From NCBI GenBank assembly GCA_937981555.1, contig CALJOK010000022.1, forward strand, positions 175,888 through 239,887: a stretch of DNA of 64,000 bases, given 5' to 3'. A program made the position numbers and the translations under genes. Shown here piece by piece: positions 1-7,687 of the stretch; within the stretch, counting starts at the first letter, position 1, and every line of letters starts with the position of its first letter. The notes beneath the pieces are model-generated. The model did no database searches. It was given only the letters and a program-made list of their open reading frames with translations, and had not been told where the DNA came from. Source of the DNA: an uncultured Saprospiraceae bacterium (GTDB lineage: Bacteria > Bacteroidota > Bacteroidia > Chitinophagales > Saprospiraceae).

Positions 1-1
1 G

Positions 2-169
2 CAAAATGGGTATGGTGCATTTTCAGTCAATCCGAAAGAGATAGACATCGTTATTAATTATATAAAAAATCAAGAAGAGCATCATAAAGAACGATCTTTT
101 CAAGAAGAGTATCGAGCGTTTTTAGATCAATATAAAATGGAATATGATGAGCGGTATATGTGGGATTAG
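2..169 (+). CDS. IS200/RAYT-like transposase, C-terminal fragment
   Basis: Only the last 55 codons are in the window; the frame is open from base 2 to the TAG at 167-169. The peptide contains GYGAFSVNP, INYIKNQEEHH and ends EYDERYMWD. I recognise this as the C-terminus of the single-domain Y1 (HUH) transposases related to IS200 and to the REP-associated tyrosine transposases (RAYTs) common in Bacteroidota. The catalytic HUH and Tyr residues lie upstream of the window, so activity cannot be judged. Structured, GC-richer REP-like DNA follows directly, which suits a RAYT. The family call is from recalled sequence, not a search. Confidence 0.8.
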   Translation, partial: QNGYGAFSVNPKEIDIVINYIKNQEEHHKERSFQEEYRAFLDQYKMEYDERYMWD

Positions 170-193
170 GTGGTGGGCTGGAGTAGTGATGTT

Positions 194-285
194 GCGCACC
201 TTTGGCGCTTGACGTTATGTATTTTGGGGTTCCTACGATTTCCTACAGCTTCGCCATAGGCTGGGGTGTGTCGCTCCTTTGGAGC
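194..285. repeat. REP-like hairpin cluster after the RAYT-type transposase
   Basis: This non-coding stretch is visibly richer in G and C than its surroundings. It has a GCGC/GCGC stem at 194-208, an imperfect CCT/AGG stem at 242-260, and a perfect GCTCC-TTT-GGAGC hairpin at 273-285. The position immediately 3' of a RAYT-type gene is where REP sequences mobilised by these enzymes are expected. Identity as the cognate REP is inference. Confidence 0.55.
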
Positions 286-361
286 TTTTCGGGAATATTG
301 ATACTGATGATTTGGATGATGATGAGTTTTTATTTTTTGGAAAAAATTAGAATTAGAAGAA

Positions 362-2746
362 ATGATATTAAAAAAACTACAACTTAAAAATTTCAAGCAA
401 TACGGAAAACTCGAGTTAGATTTTCGAGAAGGACTCGTAGGTGTTGTTGGGAAAAATGGTTCAGGGAAATCGAGCGTTTTCGAAGCGATTTTACTATGCT
501 TTTTTGGAACTATTTCTTTGGATAAAAATCACTATAAATCAAGTTGGGTAGAGTTAAAGGAATCTGTTTCTTTGGAACTCACCTTTGAAGTACAAGGAAA
601 AGATTGGAGAGTGGTACGAGAATTTAGAGGAAAAGCGTTAGCACCTAAAGCAGGTCTATACAATCAAAAAGAGGAGATGGTTGCGACCGATTCTAAACCC
701 GTGACGCAAGAAGTAATTCGATTGTTAGGCATGGACAAAGATGCGTTTACTCGTTCCGTTTTTTCAGGTCAAAAAGAATTGGGAATCATTTCTAATACCA
801 AAGGAGAGGAGCGGAAACGAATGGTGCGAAAGATGGTCGGCTTGGATAAATTAGATGATATTCAAAAGTTAATTCGAGAGGATCGGAATACATTAAGTAA
901 GGAAGTGCAAGGTCAACAAAAATTATTATTGACCGATGAAGAGTTACAAGTCGTTGAAAGTCAAATAGTTGCACTTGGTGAAGAATCAAAAAAAATAGAA
1001 AAAGAAGAAGAGAAACTTAAAACGGGTTTTGAGAAAAAGAATAAAAAATACCAAGAAGCAAAAAAGATATTTGACGAGCAAAGTGGTTTAAGTCGCCAAT
1101 TTAATCAACTCAATTTGGAATTAGAAAAATGGGGAGAAGGAGTTTTAAGGTTAAAAGAAAATTTAGAGAAAAGTAACCAAGAGGCAGAACGATTAAATGT
1201 TTTGGAAAAAGAATTAAAATTAATTCAACCCAAAATCAAAGCATTTTTAGCACAAAAAGAACAAGAAGGTATTTTTGAAAAAACAAGGATAAGGTTTGAT
1301 GGTCAAAAATCATTTTTGGAACAACAGAAAATGTTGCTGGCTCAACAGAAATCTTTGCAGGTAAAAATGCAAGATTTAAAAAAGGATTTTTCCAAAGATT
1401 TTGATGTCAAAAAAGTAGGTGTTGAGAAAAAAGAATTATTACAAAAGTGTATTTCTCAACAAGACATTTACGAAACGGATTTAGCGAAAACTAGAACTCA
1501 AAAAGGAACGATTCAAGGTCGGATTGAAGACCGTAAAAATATTGTTACAAATATTCAAGATATAGGGAAAGAGGCAAGTTGTCCAACTTGTTTGCAACCG
1601 TTGATAAATAGTTACGATGAAACGATTGGTAAACTACAGAAGGAAATTGAAGCTTACGAAAAAGAAGAATTGACTAAAATTAATTTGCAATTAGAAAAAC
1701 TAGAAGAGCAAACTTTATCCAAGAAAAGAGAAGCTCGTCAATTAGAAAAAGAATTGAATAATTTGCGAAATGTATTTTCCCAAATTTCTAGTTGTGAAAA
1801 AGAAATCGCTGAAAACCAGAATGACTTGCAACTAGTCAAAACTGAAATAGAAAATTTTGGAAAAATAGATTATGATTCTAAGCAACATTTAGAATTGAAG
1901 AAAGCAATTAATGATTTTCAAAATACCTTTATTCAATTCAAATCAGACGAAAATGAAGTAGCCAAAAAGTCCATCATTTTAACTGAGATTAAAAACTTAA
2001 AAGAACGAATATCCAAAGGAGAGCAATCCATTAAGGAGCAAAATAAAGCTATCAAAGCGTTGAAGTTTTCTCCTGGAAAATTTAATGAAGTGCAACAAAA
2101 AATGGATGCCCTTGAAATTGAAAAGGAAGATGCTCAAAATATTTGGCAGCAACATTTACAAGATTGGCAAGAGGTAAAAGCCAAATTGCAAGCCACTCAA
2201 AAAGAGCTAGATGCTCATCAAAAAATAGAAAATCAAATTGCCGAAAGTCAGGCATCATTTTTTCAGTTAGATGAGTTGAATGGTATTTTCCAAACTTTTA
2301 AAACTCAAATTTTGGAAAGAGTCCGCCCTTCGATTTCCCATACTTCAAGTCAGTTGTTTCAAAAAATAACTCGTGGTCGATACGAAGGAATTACGGTGGA
2401 TGAAAATTTTGAATTCCAAATTTTAGAGGATGGTGAATATTACCCAATTTCGAGATTTTCGGGTGGTGAAATCGATCTGGCCAATTTGTGTTTAAGAATT
2501 GGAATTAGTCGAGCAATTGCTGAATTATCAGGTTCGGAAGAAGGGTTAAGTTTCTTAGGTTTTGATGAAATTTTTGGCAGTCAGGATGAAGATCGGCGTT
2601 TCGAAATCCTTAAAGCTTTGGATCATTTGAAAGAACAATATCGACAGATTTATATTGTTTCTCACATTAATTCTATCAAAGAGCATTTCCCCGAAATACT
2701 GGAAGTGAGAAAAACGGAAAATGGGAGTGCGGTGAATTGGATTTAG
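362..2746 (+). CDS. sbcC: SbcC-type SMC ATPase (Rad50-like nuclease subunit)
   Basis: This is a 794-residue DNA-repair ATPase of the SbcC/Rad50 type. The ABC ATPase halves are at the two ends: Walker A (GKNGSGKSS) at about residues 30-38, and the signature FSGGE near 700 followed by Walker B (LGFDEIF) near 735. Between them lie long Glu/Lys/Gln-rich coiled coils that meet at a zinc hook, CPTC, at about residues 407-410. In known systems SbcC pairs with the SbcD nuclease to open hairpins and process double-strand ends. The usual sbcD neighbour is not visible; an IS200-like gene and REP-like hairpins sit directly upstream. At 794 residues it is shorter than E. coli SbcC (over 1000), as is usual for compact Rad50-like forms. 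The ATG at 362 begins the conserved N-terminal beta strand. Confidence 0.9.
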   Translation: MILKKLQLKNFKQYGKLELDFREGLVGVVGKNGSGKSSVFEAILLCFFGTISLDKNHYKSSWVELKESVSLELTFEVQGKDWRVVREFRGKALAPKAGLYNQKEEMVATDSKPVTQEVIRLLGMDKDAFTRSVFSGQKELGIISNTKGEERKRMVRKMVGLDKLDDIQKLIREDRNTLSKEVQGQQKLLLTDEELQVVESQIVALGEESKKIEKEEEKLKTGFEKKNKKYQEAKKIFDEQSGLSRQFNQLNLELEKWGEGVLRLKENLEKSNQEAERLNVLEKELKLIQPKIKAFLAQKEQEGIFEKTRIRFDGQKSFLEQQKMLLAQQKSLQVKMQDLKKDFSKDFDVKKVGVEKKELLQKCISQQDIYETDLAKTRTQKGTIQGRIEDRKNIVTNIQDIGKEASCPTCLQPLINSYDETIGKLQKEIEAYEKEELTKINLQLEKLEEQTLSKKREARQLEKELNNLRNVFSQISSCEKEIAENQNDLQLVKTEIENFGKIDYDSKQHLELKKAINDFQNTFIQFKSDENEVAKKSIILTEIKNLKERISKGEQSIKEQNKAIKALKFSPGKFNEVQQKMDALEIEKEDAQNIWQQHLQDWQEVKAKLQATQKELDAHQKIENQIAESQASFFQLDELNGIFQTFKTQILERVRPSISHTSSQLFQKITRGRYEGITVDENFEFQILEDGEYYPISRFSGGEIDLANLCLRIGISRAIAELSGSEEGLSFLGFDEIFGSQDEDRRFEILKALDHLKEQYRQIYIVSHINSIKEHFPEILEVRKTENGSAVNWI

Positions 2747-2947
2747 TGATCAATTTTAGGCACTTGAAAATCTATGAAACCTGACTTTTTTTTTGTATTT
2801 TTTTGCTCCCGATTAAAGTTGATAGCTACGTTGGCAGACTATTTTCGGACACTTGTCGAACAATACTGCAAGTGGCTTTAAAATTCTAGTTTTTTATAAT
2901 CGCATTTGAATTATTCCCAGACAAATTGAATGCAATAAATTTTAAGT

Positions 2948-3796
2948 ATGAAAAAGATTTTCAATTTCGTTTTATTATTTTTTCCAATCATGTTACTTGC
3001 TCAAAGTGAGACGACGATGGATGAATATAAATACTTGACCAAAGGTTATGCTTATCAGAAAGAAATGGGACTCGATGGAACAAAAGAAGGATATGCAGTC
3101 AAAAAAATATTTACAGCTTCGAATGGAGTTGAATTTAGATCATTGATAAGAGGGAATTCTGAAATGAAAGGAGTTTTGGTCATATTAAATATGAATGCTA
3201 AATCTCCTGTTTATTTAGGATTGCCTACCAATAATTCACCCGCTGAATTAAAAAGAATGGCAGAAAATGATGCGAGGAGAAGTCTAAATTTAAATGATAA
3301 AGAAAAATATGACCATGCGATTTTAGAATTTGCCATGTTTCAATTAGATGGTGGAATTGCTTCCAGTTATATTGGTGAAACGGAGAAAAATGTGAAAGGA
3401 AATTCAACTCCTCCAAAAGAAGAAATAGTTGAAGAATATTCGAAGATCATTCCTTTAAGAGTTGGCAAAAAAGAAGAAATGACTGAGCGATCAGGAGTTG
3501 CTGCAACTGAAGAAAAACCAGTTAATAACAATGTAATTACGGAAAGTAATTTTAAGGGAAGAAGCTTGATTCAACCACCTGTGGTCAAAGGTCAAAACCC
3601 GAAGTCAGGAACTGTGGTGGTAAAAATGTGTATTGATTTAGAGGGGAATGTAAAAACTGCTAAATTTACGCAGAGAGGTTCAACGACCTTTGATAAGAGA
3701 CTGAGAAATATGGCAATAGAAGCAGCTAAGCAAGCCAAATTTTCAAAAGGTTTAGATCAAGAAGAATGTGGAACAATTACTTTTAAATTTAAATAA
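2948..3796 (+). CDS. secreted protein with TonB-like C-terminal domain
   Basis: This 282-residue protein opens with a clear Sec signal peptide ending near LLAQS (about residue 19). The last 75 or so residues (GTVVVKMCIDLEGNVK... to TITFKFK) match the TonB C-terminal fold: the VxxxIDxxGxV strand, then a helix with AIEAAKQAKF. The middle has no recognisable domain and is Lys/Glu rich. Unlike a true energy transducer there is no proline-rich periplasm-spanning linker and the N-terminal helix looks cleavable, so a TonB-like peptidoglycan- or partner-binding module is more likely than classical TonB. Only 15 bases separate it from the coiled-coil gene at 3812, so they may be co-transcribed. Confidence 0.65.
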   Translation: MKKIFNFVLLFFPIMLLAQSETTMDEYKYLTKGYAYQKEMGLDGTKEGYAVKKIFTASNGVEFRSLIRGNSEMKGVLVILNMNAKSPVYLGLPTNNSPAELKRMAENDARRSLNLNDKEKYDHAILEFAMFQLDGGIASSYIGETEKNVKGNSTPPKEEIVEEYSKIIPLRVGKKEEMTERSGVAATEEKPVNNNVITESNFKGRSLIQPPVVKGQNPKSGTVVVKMCIDLEGNVKTAKFTQRGSTTFDKRLRNMAIEAAKQAKFSKGLDQEECGTITFKFK

Positions 3797-3811
3797 AACT
3801 TAAAAAATACA

Positions 3812-4363
3812 ATGGCAAAGGATCTTAAATCATTATTTGGAGAAAATCATTTGTTGGATGAAAAAAGTATCTCAATCTTAACGGATGCTTTGGAAAAAAA
3901 TAATTTACCTGGGTTTGATTATATCGAATTTAAGCAGTCTATGGCAGCTTTGGCACAAATGAATTTGGATGAGGTAACGGCAATGAAATCTGCTTATGCC
4001 ACGGCAGCAACTGTTGGATTGACAAAAGATAAATTGTTAGAAACTGCCGCTCATTACAAAAAGATTTTGGATGGAGAGAAACAGAAATTTGGGAATGCCA
4101 TGCAGAACCAAATTACTAAAAATGTGGCGGGGAAAAAAGAAGAAGTTGAAAAACTGAAAGTGCAAATTGAGAAATATAAAACTCAAATTAAAGAGTTAGA
4201 AGGTCTCATCGGGAAACATCAAAAAACTATTGATACGGCTGATGAAAAAATTAGTGCAGCGACGGAGAAAATTACTCAAGCAAAAGAAAAATTTGAATTC
4301 GCTCATCAAAGTGTGATGAATCAAATAGAAAAAGATATTGAAGGTATTCATGAGAATTTATAA
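3812..4363 (+). CDS. hypothetical cytoplasmic coiled-coil protein
   Basis: The 183-residue product has no signal peptide or membrane segment. Residues 1-80 are a mixed helical domain (LDEKSISILTDALE, FDYIEFKQSMAAL). Residues 90-165 form a continuous heptad-rich coiled coil of Lys/Glu/Gln/Ala (EEVEKLKVQIEKYKTQIKEL). I do not recognise a family. It lies 15 bases after the TonB-domain gene and 54 bases before another coiled-coil protein that is membrane anchored. The two could therefore form a hetero-oligomeric scaffold, but that is inference. Confidence 0.6.
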   Translation: MAKDLKSLFGENHLLDEKSISILTDALEKNNLPGFDYIEFKQSMAALAQMNLDEVTAMKSAYATAATVGLTKDKLLETAAHYKKILDGEKQKFGNAMQNQITKNVAGKKEEVEKLKVQIEKYKTQIKELEGLIGKHQKTIDTADEKISAATEKITQAKEKFEFAHQSVMNQIEKDIEGIHENL

Positions 4364-4417
4364 ATTCGAACTGATTATTTTTAAACCGAATAAATCATAA
4401 AAATAAATAAAAAGAAT

Positions 4418-5437
4418 ATGGCAGATTTAGCTCCTTTCGATAATGGTGAATTTACTAAGAAATCATTTTGGTCAAAACCTGAAGGGGTGACTGGAGCGGT
4501 TTTTTTATTAGCTTTTTTAGGATTGGCAGGCTACGGAATTGCAACTAATATTGGTGCAATTATGGGATTTGTTACAGGGACAATTGGGTTGGTAGCAACC
4601 TTAGCAGTCTTAGGAGCAGTCCTTTATATGATCCTCGATCCTAAAATGCGAAACCTTATTTGGTATATGTATAAAAGTGTGATGCGTAAGGTGACTGGTG
4701 TTTTTGTGAACATTGATCCTATTGGAGTTTTGGAAAGTTATGTGGATGATTTGAAAAGTAACCTTCGCAAGATGAGTGAACAAATTGGTGGACTCAAAGG
4801 TCAAATGCGAAAATTGAAAACGATCATGGAAACCAATGCAAAGGAGATTGATACGAATATGAAGTTGGCCAGCAAGGCGAGAGAAAAAGGAATGGAGAAG
4901 CAAATGATTTTGTCAAGTCGAAAAGCTGCAAGACTAAAAGAGGTAAATGCGAAATATGATAAATTGCATAATCGAATGCAAATTTTGTATCGAATCCTTT
5001 CTAAAATGTATCAAAATTCTGAGATACTGATAGAAGATACCGTGGATAATGTAGAATTGAAAAAGCAAGAACGTAAAGCGATTCGAGGTTCTCACTCAGC
5101 GATGAAATCTGCGATGAGTGTCATTTCTGGAGATCCTGATCAAAGAGCGATGTTTGATATGGCGATGGAAAGAGTAGCGGATGATGTGGCGAATAAAGTA
5201 GGAGAGATGGAGCGATTCATGGAAATGTCTTCTGGTTTTATGGATTCGATTGACTTGCAGAATGGGGTGTTCGAGGAAGAAGGAATTAAGATGTTGGAAG
5301 AGTATGAAAAGAGAAGTAATATTTTGTTGATGGGCGATGGTTCATCTACGGAGACTTTGGATTTGAATAGTGAGGTTGCTCGACCGGAGGCTCGCCAAGA
5401 TGGTGAATCTAATAATTACAAAAATTTATTTGAATAG
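4418..5437 (+). CDS. membrane-anchored coiled-coil protein, PspA/ESCRT-III-like layout
   Basis: In this 339-residue protein residues 25-75 form two adjacent hydrophobic segments (GAVFLLAFLGLAGYG; GLVATLAVLGAVLYMIL). Then comes a long, charged helical region (about 95-300) rich in Met, Lys and Glu with several coiled-coil stretches (LKSNLRKMSEQIGGLKGQM; RKAARLKEVNAKYDKL). The last 30 residues look disordered. The helix-hairpin-like charged domain recalls PspA/IM30 proteins in composition, but the transmembrane anchor is unlike PspA and I cannot assign it. It sits between another coiled-coil gene and an EI24-like integral membrane protein, all on the plus strand with gaps under 80 bases. Confidence 0.6.
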   Translation: MADLAPFDNGEFTKKSFWSKPEGVTGAVFLLAFLGLAGYGIATNIGAIMGFVTGTIGLVATLAVLGAVLYMILDPKMRNLIWYMYKSVMRKVTGVFVNIDPIGVLESYVDDLKSNLRKMSEQIGGLKGQMRKLKTIMETNAKEIDTNMKLASKAREKGMEKQMILSSRKAARLKEVNAKYDKLHNRMQILYRILSKMYQNSEILIEDTVDNVELKKQERKAIRGSHSAMKSAMSVISGDPDQRAMFDMAMERVADDVANKVGEMERFMEMSSGFMDSIDLQNGVFEEEGIKMLEEYEKRSNILLMGDGSSTETLDLNSEVARPEARQDGESNNYKNLFE

Positions 5438-5513
5438 AATTTCAAATGTAAATTGATTGTTATGAAACCTATAACAATCAACTTACAAATTTTAAATAAC
5501 GAGAAACTTTGCG

Positions 5514-6314
5514 ATGGATATAATTACTTCCTTACAATTTTTCAAAAGAGATTTTATCCTTACGATAAAAAAATATCGTGAGGTGATACCCTTTATCAAA
5601 AAAAATCAGTTATGGAATGGTTTTTTGGATTATAGCTGGGTGACAAAATTTTTAATGATCATTGGAATTTTGGTGAGTTTGAAGTTTACAGGAGTTTTTA
5701 ATGATTTCTTTAATCAAACTTCACAGCAAGGAATTTCATTTAATACTTTAGGAAATCTGGTTGGTAATACGATAGATGAAGGTTACGATCTTTTTAAGAT
5801 GAGTGGATTTAAGTATGCGATTTTGATTTTGTCGGAAGTAGTGATCTTTCATTTTGCTCGAAAGACTTTGGAAGTATTGACAGGAGAAAAAGCTGATGCC
5901 ACGTTTAATACATTTATCCAGGCACAGGTTCGAATGTTTAAAGTTGTTCTATTTGCTTATGTGATGGAGACGCTTACTACGATTTTGGTTGGTGTTGGAT
6001 TGTCGATTTTAGGAATTGGAGTAGTCAAACCTGTTTTCAGTTTTGTTATTCAATGTTTCTTTTTGGGTTTTGTAATTATTGATAACTACAATGAAATTTT
6101 TCACATGAGTATTAAGCAGAGTTTTAAATATACTCGGCAATATACTGGCGTGTCGATAGGAATTGGAATTGTGGTTTATGTATTGATGTTGCTTCCGGTG
6201 TTGGGAGCATTTTTAGCACCATTGTTGGCTGCGGTGACTGCAACCATTACGATGTATGAATTAGATAAAAGAGATGATTCTTTGGAAGAAGTGTTTGTAG
6301 AGAATGCGTTTTAA
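5514..6314 (+). CDS. EI24/CysZ-like integral membrane protein
   Basis: The 266-residue product has about five or six hydrophobic segments (near residues 45-62, 105-118, 140-165, 172-190, 212-245). The closing segment reads LLPVLGAFLAPLLAAVTATITMYEL, a pattern I associate with EI24/CysZ-type membrane proteins, though the match is to general character rather than a firm motif. The start ATG at 5514 precedes an amphipathic N-terminus. It is the last gene of the run that begins at 2948 and is followed by a strong terminator at 6351. Transport or membrane-stress roles are both possible. Confidence 0.5.
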   Translation: MDIITSLQFFKRDFILTIKKYREVIPFIKKNQLWNGFLDYSWVTKFLMIIGILVSLKFTGVFNDFFNQTSQQGISFNTLGNLVGNTIDEGYDLFKMSGFKYAILILSEVVIFHFARKTLEVLTGEKADATFNTFIQAQVRMFKVVLFAYVMETLTTILVGVGLSILGIGVVKPVFSFVIQCFFLGFVIIDNYNEIFHMSIKQSFKYTRQYTGVSIGIGIVVYVLMLLPVLGAFLAPLLAAVTATITMYELDKRDDSLEEVFVENAF

Positions 6315-6350
6315 TTTTTTCTAAAAGAATTTGTTAAAAAAATATAAAAG

Positions 6351-6388
6351 TGCCGTTAATCTTTAATAGATTAACGGCATTCTTTTTT
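6351..6388 (+). terminator. intrinsic terminator after the coiled-coil/EI24 run
   Basis: A perfect 12-bp stem (TGCCGTTAATCT, 6351-6362, with 6368-6379) closes a 5-base loop and is followed by a T-rich run (TTCTTTTTT). It ends just before the next gene at 6405. Confidence 0.85.
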
Positions 6389-6404
6389 ACAAAACAAAAA
6401 CAGC

Positions 6405-6719
6405 ATGAATCACAATTTTGTACACGTCGTTTATTTTTGGTTTAAAAATCCAAATAGCGAATCCGATCGAAATATTTTTGAAACATCTTTGAAGAAATTT
6501 TTGGATGCTTCTCAATTTGTACAAACTAAATTTATAGGAAAACCTGCTGAAACGCCAAGGGAGGTGGTTGACAATTCTTATACTTATTCTTTGATTTGTT
6601 CTTTTACATCCAAAGAAGATCAAGATCAATATCAAACGGAACCACCTCATCTAGTTTTTGTGGAGGAGTGTAAACATCTTTGGGAAAAGGTAGTGGTTTA
6701 TGATTCGTTGGGGATTTAA
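6405..6719 (+). CDS. Dabb-domain (stress-responsive alpha/beta barrel) protein
   Basis: This is a 104-residue single-domain protein. The opening strand HVVYFWFKN, the spacing of the two helices, the central YTYSLICSF strand and the C-terminal H-rich helix plus VVVYDSL strand are typical of the Dabb fold, a dimeric ferredoxin-like barrel. Family members are mostly uncharacterised; some are stress-induced and some are small cyclases or monooxygenase-like. No catalytic residue can be assigned from sequence alone. It stands alone between a terminator and an unrelated secreted protein. Confidence 0.75.
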   Translation: MNHNFVHVVYFWFKNPNSESDRNIFETSLKKFLDASQFVQTKFIGKPAETPREVVDNSYTYSLICSFTSKEDQDQYQTEPPHLVFVEECKHLWEKVVVYDSLGI

Positions 6720-6761
6720 TTTTAAAAAAATGATTATATCAACTTGAAAAATAAGGCTATT

Positions 6762-7628
6762 ATGAAATCTAATTTTTTGGAAAAGAAAGACTTAATTCCA
6801 TGGTTCTTAATATTTTTATTTGCAATAAATCTTAATTCTCAAATAGACTCAAGTAGTGTTTATAATGATTTGGAAGTTGTAAAATTCTATTCAGTTAGTA
6901 CTAGTTCGTCAACTCAAGGCGGTAAGGCTAGATATAAAGTTAATGATAAAGGGGTTAATAAATCTACTTATGATAAATATCATAACGCATTTAAGGATAT
7001 GATGGATTGTTGTCCATGTATTTTAAAGACCTATGATGAAAAGGAGGTTTTACTATCAGAATCGATTTCTTGTGGTGATTGTAAAGTGGGGTACTACAAA
7101 GAATTTTATCCAAATGGGAAGTTGAAAATTCATGGAGAATATAAAGAGAATCCAACGGGTAACTGGAACGATATACTTAAAAGAGGTTATTGCTATATGC
7201 TCGATGGAAAATGGCTCTATTATAATATATATGGTCATATAAATTATATTGAAATTTGGGAAGATGGAAATTTTATTGAGCAAAGACCAAAAGGGAAAGA
7301 AGTTGAAATTTGGAAGGTTGATTTATCATTAAATGGAGTAGAGGTTGATACCCAAAAGGTAGCATTAAAAGATTTTCATAAATTGAAATTTACACCTCAA
7401 TATAAAAATTTAAATGAAAGTGATGATTTAGTGCTAAAATTAAATGTATCAGCAGTTGGTTTTAAAATAATAAGAAAAGAGGTAGAAAAGGATGAATTTG
7501 AAAAGGTTGAGATCCAAGAACTGATAAAAAAAGTTGGAACATCAGAGGTAGAAAAGATTAGTGTTCAGATTGGAATTTATTATAAGGGTAAAATAATCCA
7601 GACTTTTTTCATCAAATTATCTGAATAA
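6762..7628 (+). CDS. hypothetical secreted MORN-like repeat protein
   Basis: I place the start at the ATG at 6762 rather than the in-frame TTG at 6744. The product then begins with a basic N-region and a hydrophobic core (DLIPWFLIFLFAINLNSQ) ending near a plausible signal peptidase site. The central third holds degenerate MORN/YwqK-type repeats (YYKEFYPNGKLKIHGEYKEN; MLDGKWLYYN), with a Cys pair cluster (CCPC, CGDC) just before them. The C-terminal 90 residues form Lys/Glu-rich strands without a known domain. The gene reads toward a terminator shared with the giant repeat protein on the other strand. Function unknown. Confidence 0.6.
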   Translation: MKSNFLEKKDLIPWFLIFLFAINLNSQIDSSSVYNDLEVVKFYSVSTSSSTQGGKARYKVNDKGVNKSTYDKYHNAFKDMMDCCPCILKTYDEKEVLLSESISCGDCKVGYYKEFYPNGKLKIHGEYKENPTGNWNDILKRGYCYMLDGKWLYYNIYGHINYIEIWEDGNFIEQRPKGKEVEIWKVDLSLNGVEVDTQKVALKDFHKLKFTPQYKNLNESDDLVLKLNVSAVGFKIIRKEVEKDEFEKVEIQELIKKVGTSEVEKISVQIGIYYKGKIIQTFFIKLSE

Positions 7629-7630
7629 AA

Positions 7631-7660
7631 AAAGCTGCTGACCCGAAGGTCAACAGCTTT
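7631..7660. terminator. bidirectional terminator between convergent genes
   Basis: AAAGCTG.TGACC pairs with GGTCA.CAGCTTT (one mismatch) around a short CGA loop, with A-tracts on the left and T on the right. It sits between the convergent stops at 7628 and 7688. Confidence 0.8.
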
Positions 7661-7687
7661 AATCACATATTAGTTATCATTAATAAA

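Noticed and set aside
202..387. 61-codon plus-strand ORF
   Set aside because: It runs through the REP-like hairpins and overlaps the sbcC start; composition is not protein-like.
6744..6761. Upstream TTG start for the MORN-like gene
   Set aside because: The ATG at 6762 gives a better signal peptide.
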